A stretch of DNA of 44,713 nucleotides from SAR324 cluster bacterium REDSEA-S27_B3 (GCA_001627865.1 LUQO01000013.1:1-44713); one strand, 5' to 3'. Counted from the stretch's first letter, positions 19,224 through 27,888 are shown. Notes: generated by a model not told the origin, from the sequence alone. Program-made: numbers and translations.

Positions 19224-20534
19224 TCAGAAATGGCTCCAAAGCTTTTTTGCCTGCGAAACAGCATTTGCTTTTATTTCTTTTTCAGAATGATTGAGCAGCT
19301 GCCTGTCTTTTATTCTGAACTCTCCTCTTGTGATAACGTCACTTGGAGGTTCACTCAGTCCAAAAAAGACGTGTCCAAAAATGGTGGTTTCCGAGATCGG
19401 GGTTCTGGGCGAATAATCAAAAATTGCCAGGTCTGCCTGATATCCGGGCAAAACTCGTCCAAGTTTTCTACCAAAAAGTTTTGAGGCAATTTTTGGGTTG
19501 TTGTCAAATAAGAGCTGCATGTAATCCGCACTTGCTGCACCTCCCTGGAGGTGTGAGCTCCGAATCAGCATTCCCTCTTTTCCTTCTCGAAGCATGTTTG
19601 CCTGCATGCCATCGGTTCCAAGTCCTGAAGAAAGTTCATTGAGGTTTAGATTTGGTGTCATGCCGACCCTGTTATTCGCGTTAGATGAAGGATTGTGAAC
19701 GAACAGGGCGTTATGTTTGCGGATCAATTCAACATCAGTTTCTTTGATATGCAAACCATGAATAATCAGCGCGTTTTCATTCAGCAGATCAAACCGATCC
19801 AGTCTCTCAAGAACGGAACTGTAGCCTCTTCCTTTAGCATCTTTTTCATCGGCCATATCTTCTGAAACATGAATGTGTATTCCCCACGACTCATGCTGGG
19901 TAACTGCATCATGGATTTTTGTCAGTGACTCATCAGACAGTGTGAACGAGGCATGCATGCCTATTGTTGGTTGCACATGAGGAGAGCCTGAGTATTTCTT
20001 CAGGGCATCCAGATTTTCCTGCAGGCTTACCTCAAATTTTTCTTCTCCGTTACGATCAGTTATTTCAAAAGCAACGCTTGTGTTCAATCCTAGAGTTTCA
20101 CCTGTCTCTGCAAGTAATGAAAGTGAACCCTGGATGTATGAGGGGCTGCAATGATGATCAATTACTGTTGTTGTGCCTGCCTTGAGGGAGTCGAGCATCC
20201 CTGCTTCAAAACTTGCTAGTGTGGAATCATGGTCCAGCGCGAGGTCCATTTTCCACCAGACCTCCTGCAAAATTTCTGTGAAATTACTTGTAGTATTTTT
20301 GGGCAGCGGCATGCCTACCGCAAGGGTGGAGTACAAATGATGATGGGCATTGATCATCCCCGGCAGGGCAACTTTTCCGCCAAGATCATGTACTGCATCA
20401 AACTCTCCACCTGGTTCGCTGCTTCCCACACTTTCAATTGTCTCTCCTGAAATTGCAACAAAAGCATTCTCGATGAATGCCTGTTCAGAACAGGGGTTGA
20501 TCAGATGCAAATTTTTCAGCAGCGTTTTTTTCAA
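19224..20534 (-). CDS. ssnA: SsnA-type amidohydrolase
   Basis: A 436-residue metal-dependent amidohydrolase and first gene of the purine operon. Metal-site motifs: GMINAHHHLYS, TVIDHHCSPS, GIHIHVSEDMADEKDAKGRG and GLGTDGMQ. The phrases VGMPLPKNTTSNF and VWWKMDLALD are distinctive of the SsnA family. The family is close to guanine and other aminopurine deaminases, so a purine-ring hydrolysis or deamination is likely. The best start is a TTG at 20534 with AAAGGA eight bases upstream; no in-frame ATG lies nearby. A strong sigma70 promoter lies about 40 bases upstream. Confidence 0.9.
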   Translation of the reverse strand: MKKTLLKNLHLINPCSEQAFIENAFVAISGETIESVGSSEPGGEFDAVHDLGGKVALPGMINAHHHLYSTLAVGMPLPKNTTSNFTEILQEVWWKMDLALDHDSTLASFEAGMLDSLKAGTTTVIDHHCSPSYIQGSLSLLAETGETLGLNTSVAFEITDRNGEEKFEVSLQENLDALKKYSGSPHVQPTIGMHASFTLSDESLTKIHDAVTQHESWGIHIHVSEDMADEKDAKGRGYSSVLERLDRFDLLNENALIIHGLHIKETDVELIRKHNALFVHNPSSNANNRVGMTPNLNLNELSSGLGTDGMQANMLREGKEGMLIRSSHLQGGAASADYMQLLFDNNPKIASKLFGRKLGRVLPGYQADLAIFDYSPRTPISETTIFGHVFFGLSEPPSDVITRGEFRIKDRQLLNHSEKEIKANAVSQAKKLWSHF

Positions 20535-20574
20535 ATGCAGTTCCTTTATCAGTCTGGTTAATCAGCGACCGGTC

Positions 20575-20603
20575 ATTATAATTGAATATGCTGATCCAGT
20601 CAA
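20575..20603 (-). promoter_or_regulatory. Sigma70 promoter of the purine operon
   Basis: On the minus strand the -35 TTGACT (20603-20598), a 17-base spacer and the -10 TATAAT (20580-20575) are near consensus. Transcription should start about 7 bases downstream, leaving a leader of roughly 30-35 bases before the ssnA TTG. Its strength suggests either high basal expression or repression by a factor whose site I cannot identify. Confidence 0.78.
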
Positions 20604-20616
20604 CATTTTCAGCAAC

Positions 20617-21675
20617 TTAAGCTTTATGTAAGTAGGCAAGAAATTCGTCAAAATAAGCTTGCCATGAATCTTCCGGCTGGACTTCCATTTCCAAAATCCA
20701 GACCTGATCTGACAGTTCATGAAACTGTCTTAGTTTCACAGCATCTTTTTCTGTGGTTACAATATAATCCGGATTTAAATTTTGCTGCTCCTTCAGAATC
20801 TTCCGTACATCTTGAATGCTGTAATCATGATGATCAGCATATTCAAGACTGCCGATCAGATTTCCTCCATGATTTTCCAGCAGGCGCCTGAAACCCGAGG
20901 GCTGGGCAATTCCTGCTATGGTCAGTAAATTCTTGCCATCTAACTGCTGAATATTCAGTCTGGTTTTACCATCCATCCTGGTCAAGCCACTTGCCTCATA
21001 ATTGAAAGTAAAGACAGGGCAAGTGACCTTCATTTCATTATTGAGTATTTCTGAAACAGTATGCGCTGATGCTATGTTGGCTTTAGTAATAATGATTGCA
21101 TCTGCACGTACCCATTGATCAGCATGCTCACGAAAAACTCCATGCGGAATTAGTGAGTGGTTTTCTAATCCACGCTCCGCGTCTATCAGCAGCAAATTCA
21201 AGTCGCGGTGTATTGCCAGATGCTGATAGGCATCGTCCAGAATCAGCACATCAGGATAATCCTGTGTTTCAGCTGAATATGCAGCGGCGATCCGTGAATT
21301 GTTCACATGTACCGGCACCTCCGGATTTCGCATAGCAAGCAAATACGGTTCGTCTCCAAAATCACGATGATCAACATTGTTTTCTTCACAAAAAAGCAGA
21401 CGTTTCTTGCTTGAGGGATTGTTTCTTCCGTAACCTCTGCTGAGAATCGCTGGCTTAATTTTCCTGCTTTGAAGTTCCTTTACCAGCAGATCAACCACAG
21501 GCGTTTTCCCTGAACCACCTACAGTCAAATTTCCCACAGAAATCACAGGTGTTTTTGTACGATGGGTTTTCAGCCAGCCGTTTTTGTAGCCTTGAAGACG
21601 TAATAGAACTAAAGCTTTGTAAATTAATGAAATTATAAAAAGCAGTGGTTTAAGCAGGTTGCTGGAAAAAATCAT
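20617..21675 (-). CDS. lpxK: Tetraacyldisaccharide 4'-kinase (lipid A synthesis)
   Basis: Phosphorylates the 4' position of the lipid A precursor at the inner membrane. The protein has 352 residues from ATG 21675, starting with a hydrophobic membrane-contact segment (LLKPLLFIISLIYKALVLL). Walker A is GNLTVGGSGKTP. Other LpxK signatures are AILSRGYGR, GDEPYLLA, LILDDAYQH, VTTEKDAVKL and IAGIAQPSGF. A longer reading to 21747 overlaps the secretin and is rejected. It begins 5 bases after the secretin stop with a poor ribosome site, which suggests translational coupling. Confidence 0.94.
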   Translation of the reverse strand: MIFSSNLLKPLLFIISLIYKALVLLRLQGYKNGWLKTHRTKTPVISVGNLTVGGSGKTPVVDLLVKELQSRKIKPAILSRGYGRNNPSSKKRLLFCEENNVDHRDFGDEPYLLAMRNPEVPVHVNNSRIAAAYSAETQDYPDVLILDDAYQHLAIHRDLNLLLIDAERGLENHSLIPHGVFREHADQWVRADAIIITKANIASAHTVSEILNNEMKVTCPVFTFNYEASGLTRMDGKTRLNIQQLDGKNLLTIAGIAQPSGFRRLLENHGGNLIGSLEYADHHDYSIQDVRKILKEQQNLNPDYIVTTEKDAVKLRQFHELSDQVWILEMEVQPEDSWQAYFDEFLAYLHKA

Positions 21676-21679
21676 GATT

Positions 21680-23563
21680 TTATTCTGATGTTTTTTTGAT
21701 CTGCTCCATTTCAGAAAATTTTGGCAATTTCTGAATATCATCAGCAAATACTCGAGTTGGAGTCACAAATACCATCACATGATCGAAACTGCTGTCCGCG
21801 CCGCTTGTGCGGAAAAACTGACCCAGCAGGGGTAGGTCTTTGAAGAATGGAACGCCTGATTTGCTTTGTCCAGATCTGTTTTTGATCAATCCTCCCAGCA
21901 AAAATGGCTGTCCATCTCTCACTATGACTTGTGTTTTTGCCCGCTGAGTGTTGATTGGTGGAATTCCATCGATGCTTGATCCTTCCACAGGATTACTTGT
22001 TTCCGCGTATATTTTCAGCCAAATCCTGTCATTGCTTTGATTGTCACTGTCCTCAATCAGACGAGGGGTCACCCTGAGTGTGATGCCTGTCTTCAGTTCC
22101 TGCAGGCTGCTTGTTTTTTCTGTTGCAATTTTAATATGCAGTACGGATCCACTGTTCATTTCTGCTTCAACGTTATTTAGGGTGACCACGACCGGTCGGG
22201 AAAGCATACGACCTTTCCCCTCACTCTGGAGCAGACGCAATACTGCGTCTACCCTCAAAGCCTGTGTTGACGCGCCAGGCCCCAGAGCTAATCCGGCAGT
22301 GAAAGGGCCTTGGTCTGTGACGGTGACTGTCCCATCTGTGGAAACACTTTTTCCTCTGAATTCAAGTCCCAATTGACGGGATTGAGTTTCACTTGTTTCA
22401 AACAGGTGTGCTTCAATCCGGATCAAAGGCAATGGACGATCCCAAATGCGCACAAGTTTTACCATCCATTCCACATGGGATTTGCTGCCTTCCAGAATCA
22501 GTGTGTTTCTCAGCAAATCCGGAATAATTTGAGGCCGCAGCTGTGGGATTTCTGTTTCATCTTCAAGCCTCTGCTGCATCGCTTTTCTCAAGCTTTCTTC
22601 CACACCCGGGATCTTCAATGTCTGCCCGCTGCTCTGCACTGTTTGCGAGCCCACATTTAAGTAATTCAATGGTAGGCGTACAATTTTGGTTTCGATTATT
22701 TCTTCAGGTTCATCCTGCCTAGTTTCAACTTCACTAAAAACAGGCAATGTTGATTCTGCTGCTACGGATTCTTTCGGAGTATGATCGATCCATTGTTTTA
22801 TCAGCTGCAGAGTTAAATTGACTGAATCTTCTGAACCTCTTAAAACAAGCGTGTTTTCAGTAATGTATGTGTCATGGACAAGTCGTATATCTTCCAGTTC
22901 CTGTCTGATTTCCTTGATGAATGATCGGACTTCTTTTTGGCTGACATCCTGGAAGCTGAAAGACTTTGTCACCAATGAAGGGTCCTGAGTCCACTCCAGC
23001 ACATGCAGTTCAGGATAATAAACAACATGCGCGTTCTGGTGTCGCGCCAGATCAAAAACCGCATCCTCAACAGATGCAAAATCCAGCCTGCGAAAAACTT
23101 TGCGCTCTCTAACTTTTTCCGCGTTGAAACGCAATGCAACCTGTCCCGCCCGCGCCAGTTCTCGCAGAACATTTTCCAATGAAACAGGCGTGTTCATGTT
23201 TTTCCTGAAAGGACGGTGCCGCCATACATTTTTCCGTGGCATAATTCTGTGACGTCCATGATCCAATACAACTGAAAGATCATGGCGTGTCAGAAGCAGA
23301 CTCAGAACTGTTTCGGGATTGTTACCGCGTACTTGGTTTACTTCCGGAATGCCTTTTACTGATGAATCGATTTGTATATTTTCAGGATTGCGAGCGAATT
23401 TTTTAAAAAGAGAACCAAGCATTTCCGGCAATGTTGCTGACTCCACCGTGGATAGCGTAACTCCGGACTGATCAGTATTTTTCCACTCTATGCCTGACTC
23501 CGCAGTTATTTCAACAATGCCTGTAACAAGGAAAACTATTAAGAATAATAACCACTTTTTCAT
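21680..23563 (-). CDS. Secretin (GspD/PilQ superfamily) outer-membrane channel protein
   Basis: A 627-residue secretin. It has a signal peptide (MKKWLLFLIVFLVTG), N-terminal N0/STN-like and N1-like modules (for example VSLENVLRELARAGQVALRFN; an FSFQDVSQKEVRSF segment), a Glu-rich linker near 275-290, and a C-terminal secretin core. The core shows TVQSSGQTLKIPGVEES, QIIPDLLRNTLILEGS, LGLEFRG, QVIVRDGQPFLLGGLIKNR and the closing signature GVPFFKDLPLLGQFFR. Secretins form the outer-membrane pore for type II secretion, type IV pili or DNA uptake. No other gene of such a machine is in the window, so its system cannot be named. GAGG lies before the start. Confidence 0.88.
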   Translation of the reverse strand: MKKWLLFLIVFLVTGIVEITAESGIEWKNTDQSGVTLSTVESATLPEMLGSLFKKFARNPENIQIDSSVKGIPEVNQVRGNNPETVLSLLLTRHDLSVVLDHGRHRIMPRKNVWRHRPFRKNMNTPVSLENVLRELARAGQVALRFNAEKVRERKVFRRLDFASVEDAVFDLARHQNAHVVYYPELHVLEWTQDPSLVTKSFSFQDVSQKEVRSFIKEIRQELEDIRLVHDTYITENTLVLRGSEDSVNLTLQLIKQWIDHTPKESVAAESTLPVFSEVETRQDEPEEIIETKIVRLPLNYLNVGSQTVQSSGQTLKIPGVEESLRKAMQQRLEDETEIPQLRPQIIPDLLRNTLILEGSKSHVEWMVKLVRIWDRPLPLIRIEAHLFETSETQSRQLGLEFRGKSVSTDGTVTVTDQGPFTAGLALGPGASTQALRVDAVLRLLQSEGKGRMLSRPVVVTLNNVEAEMNSGSVLHIKIATEKTSSLQELKTGITLRVTPRLIEDSDNQSNDRIWLKIYAETSNPVEGSSIDGIPPINTQRAKTQVIVRDGQPFLLGGLIKNRSGQSKSGVPFFKDLPLLGQFFRTSGADSSFDHVMVFVTPTRVFADDIQKLPKFSEMEQIKKTSE

Positions 23564-23760
23564 TGCCCACTACCTCTGTTGTTACAATCAGTATATAAGT
23601 TTCTGAGCATTTATAAACTTTAGGCTATCACCTGAATACAGCTTATTGATGAATTATTCAAGTGATCTGATAATCTTGGAGTTTAATTTCCACCCAAGCA
23701 GCAATTCAGAAGTCATAACTGAATCTGAATAACAATTCTGGAATCTAATCTTCATGCAAG

Positions 23761-23806
23761 TGACACTCGGTATTGAAACTACATAGCAGAAAAAATACCG
23801 GTGTCA
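23761..23806. repeat. Long inverted repeat (stem-loop)
   Basis: TGACACTCGGTATT (23761-23774) pairs with AATACCGGTGTCA (23794-23806): 13 base pairs with a single bulged T, enclosing a 19-base loop. Neither side is followed by a T run, so it is not a typical terminator. It could be an operator, a leader structure or a DNA-binding site. Confidence 0.6.
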
Positions 23807-23807
23807 A

Positions 23808-23824
23808 ATTTCCTTCAAGGAAAT
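23808..23824. repeat. 17-bp palindrome
   Basis: ATTTCCTT-C-AAGGAAAT is a perfect inverted repeat with 8-base arms and one central base, one base after the stem-loop at 23761-23806 and about 100 bases before the cyclase start. The size and symmetry suit a dimeric repressor or activator site. Confidence 0.5.
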
Positions 23825-23875
23825 GTATTGTCAATTCCTGAATAATGAATTAAGTTTTCACATAGATTGTGCAAT

Positions 23876-23903
23876 TTGTTAATAGATTAAGTAATTCTAT
23901 ATA
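23876..23903 (+). promoter_or_regulatory. Probable promoter of the cyclase-tlyA-parB operon
   Basis: TTGTTA (23876-23881), a 16-base spacer and TATATA (23898-23903) fit a moderate sigma70 promoter 20 bases before the ATG. If real, the leader is short, only just including the AAAGGAGAAAC ribosome site. Confidence 0.4.
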
Positions 23904-23923
23904 CCTTTTGTTAAAGGAGAAAC

Positions 23924-25999
23924 ATGAATAAGCTGATACGCCGCCCGGATATTTGGATAAGTTTTGCTTTATTTCTGCTGATGATTCCGGCTGAGCGGCT
24001 TGAATTATTTTCGTCCATAGAAAACTGGCTTCTTGGAAACCGCCATATTGTTCGATTGAACACTTTGGATGCAGATCAAACTCAGTTTGCCTATGATGAC
24101 ATTTTAATCGTTGATACAGAGGAAGAGTTTTTTGATGAGTATGGAAGCTGGCCGCTAAAACGTTCGGATATCGCAAAACTGACTACATTAATTAAAAAAC
24201 TTGGTGCAGAAGTTATTGCCCTGGATATGTTGATGGATTTCCCAAACGGATATGGAGAGGATCCACTGCTTGCGGAAGCATTGGAAACAGCAGGAAATAC
24301 TATTGTTGTAGCGCAGCTTGAATTTGATGGAGATGGAAAATTTCAAGGAGTGAACTATCCAACTGAAACTCTCAAAGTGGCAACAGAAAGTGGGTACACC
24401 AACCACACCCTGATCGGTAATAAGATTTCGCGGGTCCGCTTTTTTCCCGAACAAATTGAGGAACATAACGTCTGGCCTTTCGCCATAAAAACACTGGCTA
24501 TGTATAAAGGGGTGGAACCGAAGCTGGAAGATGGAAAGTTGATTATTGGTGATATTAATGTGCCCCTGGATCAGTTCAATGATTTATGGGTTGACTTGCC
24601 TGCACTTCCGCCCGCTGCAACGTTTTTGGCAAAAGATACTCCTGCTGGAATATCTGCTGGAGAGATTTTATTTGACCTCGAAGACATTCCGGATGATGAG
24701 TGGGATGAAGAGACCGAGGAACTGCAGGAATTGATCGCGGGCAAGATCGTCCTGGTGGGAGATACTTCTGAAGTTTCCCACGATATCTTTACCAGCCCTA
24801 TCGGAGAAGTTTACGGAATTGAGTTTCTCGCGGACACAATCTATACACTGATGAATAACCAACCGATTCGACCGGCCGGTAACGGAAGTGAAGTATTAGT
24901 GCTGGCGATGCTGTTTATTGCATTTGTGCTGGTCACTATGATACCAAAATATGAAAACGCGTTATTTTTTCTGATTATTGCCTTATATGTCGCCTTTGCT
25001 GTTTATATGTATGTATATCATGGAATTGCTTTTTCAATGAGCTATTCTCTGATTGCCTGCTTTTTAAGCACAGGCTGCATTAACCTTTACTTGTTTATGA
25101 TGGAACGCAAGCAGAAGGGATTTATCAAGGGCGCGTTTTCTCAGTATCTTTCACCGACAGTGATTGATCAAATAGTGGAAAATCCGGATATGCTGCAGCT
25201 TGGCGGAGAGAAGCGTGAAATGACTCCGTTCTTTTCTGATATTCAGGGTTTTTCAACTATTTCAGAAGGATTGACTCCTGAAGAGCTGGTACAGCTGCTG
25301 AATGAGTACCTGACGGCAATGTGTGACATTATTTCATCTTATCATGGAACAATCGATAAGTTTGAAGGCGATGCGATCATTGCCTTTTGGGGAGCCCCAC
25401 TTGAACTGCCTGATCACGCCACTGTCGCCTGTCACGCGGCCATTGATATGCAGAAGCGAAATGAGGAAATGCGTAAAACTCTGCGAGAGCAAAACCGACC
25501 TATGTTATATACCCGCATGGGTATGAGCAGCGGTCCTGTTGTAGTGGGTAACATGGGTTCGGCTGATCGGATGGATTATACTATGATGGGAGATGTTGTA
25601 AATCTGGCAGCAAGACTTGAAGGTGTTAATAAATTTTATCATACCTACACTATGGTTTCTCAAAGCACCTATGAACTTACCAAAGATGACATTGACACCC
25701 GACAGCTGGACGTTATCCGCGTGGTTGGTAAAAAAGAGCCGGTTCCTGTTCATGAAGTACTGGAACGAAAGAACCAGACAAGCGGCGAAAAGAACGGTGT
25801 TGTGGAACAATACTCCAAGGCTCTGAATCTTTATAATGACAGAAACTTTGCCGATGCTCTAAAGAGTTTTGAAAAAGTGCTGACAATTGATCCTGATGAC
25901 GGCCCGTCCCAGACTTATGTCAAGCGCTGCGGTGTTTTCCTGGAGAATCCTCCGGAAAAAGACTGGGATGGTGTTTATACCTTTACAGAAAAAGGCTAA
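23924..25999 (+). CDS. CHASE2-domain adenylate cyclase with C-terminal TPR
   Basis: A 691-residue sensor enzyme. An N-terminal membrane helix (about 10-22) is followed by a periplasmic CHASE2 domain (about 40-315, with IALDMLMDFPN and AGKIVLVGDTSEVSHDIFTSPIG). Three membrane helices follow at about 325-395, then a class III cyclase domain at about 430-610. Metal aspartates are in FFSDIQGFS and FEGDAIIAFWG, the purine-specifying lysine in IDKFEGD, and the transition-state Asn/Arg in MGDVVNLAARLEG. These residues favour ATP over GTP as substrate. A short TPR-like tail (EQYSKALNLYNDRNFADALKSF) ends the protein. AAAGGAGAAAC precedes the ATG. First of three same-strand genes with tlyA and parB. 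Confidence 0.92.
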   Translation: MNKLIRRPDIWISFALFLLMIPAERLELFSSIENWLLGNRHIVRLNTLDADQTQFAYDDILIVDTEEEFFDEYGSWPLKRSDIAKLTTLIKKLGAEVIALDMLMDFPNGYGEDPLLAEALETAGNTIVVAQLEFDGDGKFQGVNYPTETLKVATESGYTNHTLIGNKISRVRFFPEQIEEHNVWPFAIKTLAMYKGVEPKLEDGKLIIGDINVPLDQFNDLWVDLPALPPAATFLAKDTPAGISAGEILFDLEDIPDDEWDEETEELQELIAGKIVLVGDTSEVSHDIFTSPIGEVYGIEFLADTIYTLMNNQPIRPAGNGSEVLVLAMLFIAFVLVTMIPKYENALFFLIIALYVAFAVYMYVYHGIAFSMSYSLIACFLSTGCINLYLFMMERKQKGFIKGAFSQYLSPTVIDQIVENPDMLQLGGEKREMTPFFSDIQGFSTISEGLTPEELVQLLNEYLTAMCDIISSYHGTIDKFEGDAIIAFWGAPLELPDHATVACHAAIDMQKRNEEMRKTLREQNRPMLYTRMGMSSGPVVVGNMGSADRMDYTMMGDVVNLAARLEGVNKFYHTYTMVSQSTYELTKDDIDTRQLDVIRVVGKKEPVPVHEVLERKNQTSGEKNGVVEQYSKALNLYNDRNFADALKSFEKVLTIDPDDGPSQTYVKRCGVFLENPPEKDWDGVYTFTEKG

Positions 26000-26011
26000 G
26001 CTGCAACTTGG

Positions 26012-26770
26012 ATGAAACAACGTCTTGACAGGCTGCTTGTAGAACAAAACCTCGCTCCTTCCAGAGAAAAAGCCCAGGCCTTTGTGATGGCAGGCAAAGT
26101 GAGGGTTGATGGTCAGCCTGCTGGAAAATCCGGTCGTATGATAGATTCCGGGGCTCATTTGGAGGTCCTGGGTATGGACCAGCCTTATGTGAGCCGTGGC
26201 GGTGTAAAACTTCAGGCCGCGCTTGAATATTTCGGTATAGATCCTGGAGGAATGGTTGCACTGGATATTGGTTCTTCAACCGGAGGGTTTACCGATTGCC
26301 TGATCCAGGCAGGCGCAGAACAAGTGTTTGCGGTCGATGTGGGCTACGGACAACTGGCCTGGGATCTGCGTAAAAATCCGCGAGTGGTGTCTTTGGAACG
26401 TTCTAACATTCGTCATCTTGAATTTGAGCGTCTTGGACAATACGTTGATCTGGTGGTAATTGATGCTTCGTTCATTTCACTACGGTTAATTTTTCCCAAG
26501 GCTTTGAAGTTTCTCAAAGATGGAGGATCAATGCTGGCACTGGTCAAGCCTCAGTTTGAAGCAGGAATTGATGAAGTTGGCAAGCGCGGGAAAGTAAGCG
26601 ATTTAGCAGTACATGAAAGAGTCCTGCAAACACTTAAAATAGAAGCCGAGAAAATTGGTTTCATAGTCTCAGGACAGACCAAGTCCGCAATTTACGGGAA
26701 AAAAAGCGGTAACCAGGAATATTTTCTCATGCTGAAAAAACCAGTGAATGCTGGAATAAACGGTTCATGA
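26012..26770 (+). CDS. tlyA: TlyA-type rRNA 2'-O-methyltransferase (S4 domain)
   Basis: A 252-residue protein with an N-terminal S4 RNA-binding domain (RLDRLLVEQNLAPSREKAQ, about residues 1-60) and an FtsJ-like methyltransferase domain. The SAM site is ALDIGSSTGGFTDCL near 83, and YVSRGGVKLQAAL precedes it, a TlyA hallmark. The family methylates cytidine 2'-OH in 16S and/or 23S rRNA; some members are annotated hemolysin. It begins 12 bases after the cyclase stop and its TGA overlaps the parB ATG (ATGA at 26767), so the three genes are probably cotranscribed. Confidence 0.93.
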   Translation: MKQRLDRLLVEQNLAPSREKAQAFVMAGKVRVDGQPAGKSGRMIDSGAHLEVLGMDQPYVSRGGVKLQAALEYFGIDPGGMVALDIGSSTGGFTDCLIQAGAEQVFAVDVGYGQLAWDLRKNPRVVSLERSNIRHLEFERLGQYVDLVVIDASFISLRLIFPKALKFLKDGGSMLALVKPQFEAGIDEVGKRGKVSDLAVHERVLQTLKIEAEKIGFIVSGQTKSAIYGKKSGNQEYFLMLKKPVNAGINGS

Positions 26771-27639
26771 ACATTAACTCCTCACCCCAGGATTCTCCGC
26801 AAGACTCACTGCTTCAAGTTTCCCCTGAACATATTGTTCCAAATCCTCTCCAGCCGCGAAAACATTTTGATCAAAAGTCTCTGAATGAACTTGCTCAGTC
26901 AATCCGTACGCAAGGAGTGCTGCAACCTTTGGTTGTCAGAAAACACCCTGAACTTCGAAATCGATATGAACTGGTTGCAGGAGAACGTCGCTGGCGCGCA
27001 TTAAAGCAAATCGAAGTTCCTCAGGTTCCGGTATTGTTGAGGAATGTGAGTGATCATGAAATTCTGGAAGTCTCTCTGCTGGAAAACATTCAGCGAGAAA
27101 ATCTGACCGTTATTGAAGAAGCGCAGTCATATCAGGATCTTCTGCAAATTCATGGATACACACAGGAAGAACTGGCCAAAAGAATCGGCAAAGACCGTTC
27201 CACAATTGCAAACATGCTGCGCTTACTGCAGCTCCCCTCAGCACTGAAAAATGATCTGGAAACAGGCCGCATTACTTCAGGACACGCCCGTTCTATCCTG
27301 TCTCTACAAAATGAGGCTTTGCAGCTGGAGATGCGGGAGCGCCTTTTGCGTAATTCCTGGTCGGTACGAGAAACAGAACGGCAAGTCCGGATGAAGCTTG
27401 ATTATCTTGAAGTATTTCCGAAAAGACCGGAGAAGAATTATGATGTTTCGGACAATTCTGAAACAAAAGCATCATCAGCGGATACGGAGATACAGCTGCA
27501 GCATCTTGAAGAGCAGCTGCAGCGCCGCCTTGGAAGCAAAGTTGAAATTAATTTCCGTGAAGGAAAAGGACAGATCAAGATTGATTATTACTCATTGGAT
27601 GAGTTTGAGAGGATCTTTGAATTGTTGATCTCAGACTGA
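26767..27639 (+). CDS. parB: ParB/Spo0J chromosome partition protein
   Basis: A 290-residue DNA-binding CTPase that loads at parS sites. The N-terminal domain has NPLQPRKHF and the CTP motif GERRWRA at 72-78; VSLLENIQRENLTVIEEA follows. A helix-turn-helix lies at about 131-157 (YTQEELAKRIGKDRSTIAN), and the C-terminal dimerisation domain contains LEEQLQRRLGSKVEI. Its ATG overlaps the tlyA stop. No parA gene is next to it, which is unusual, since most chromosomal parB genes follow parA. I found no TGTTTCACGTGAAACA-like parS site in the window. Confidence 0.94.
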   Translation: MNINSSPQDSPQDSLLQVSPEHIVPNPLQPRKHFDQKSLNELAQSIRTQGVLQPLVVRKHPELRNRYELVAGERRWRALKQIEVPQVPVLLRNVSDHEILEVSLLENIQRENLTVIEEAQSYQDLLQIHGYTQEELAKRIGKDRSTIANMLRLLQLPSALKNDLETGRITSGHARSILSLQNEALQLEMRERLLRNSWSVRETERQVRMKLDYLEVFPKRPEKNYDVSDNSETKASSADTEIQLQHLEEQLQRRLGSKVEINFREGKGQIKIDYYSLDEFERIFELLISD

Positions 27640-27888
27640 TTTAGTTTTGATAGTTTAGATCAATAACTTTTTACCAAATAATTTATCTTTTAGCAGAAAC
27701 ATTCCCTATTACTCTCAAAAGTATTTTTGAATTTGAACAACTTTTCCTCAAAGATTGCCGAGAATTAAAGCAGCACTCTGAATATATAAATATTGTGTCT
27801 GCTTACAATTTCAGACCCAACAGGCAAAAACTAACCTCCAGGGAAAATTCATTGATACCTGGTTTTAGAGTGTGAGTTTGCTCCCTTG

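Larger units (their letters stand above)
23564..23923. other. Divergent intergenic region with inverted repeats
   Basis: These 360 bases separate the secretin (minus) from the cyclase gene (plus). No ORF or RNA gene is apparent. It contains a 13-bp stem (23761-23806), an adjacent 17-bp palindrome (23808-23824) and a probable promoter for the cyclase at 23876. Confidence 0.6.

Noticed and set aside
27838..27862. Hairpin CCAGG...CCTGG followed by TTTT after parB
   Set aside because: The 5-bp stem with a 15-base loop is too weak to call a terminator.
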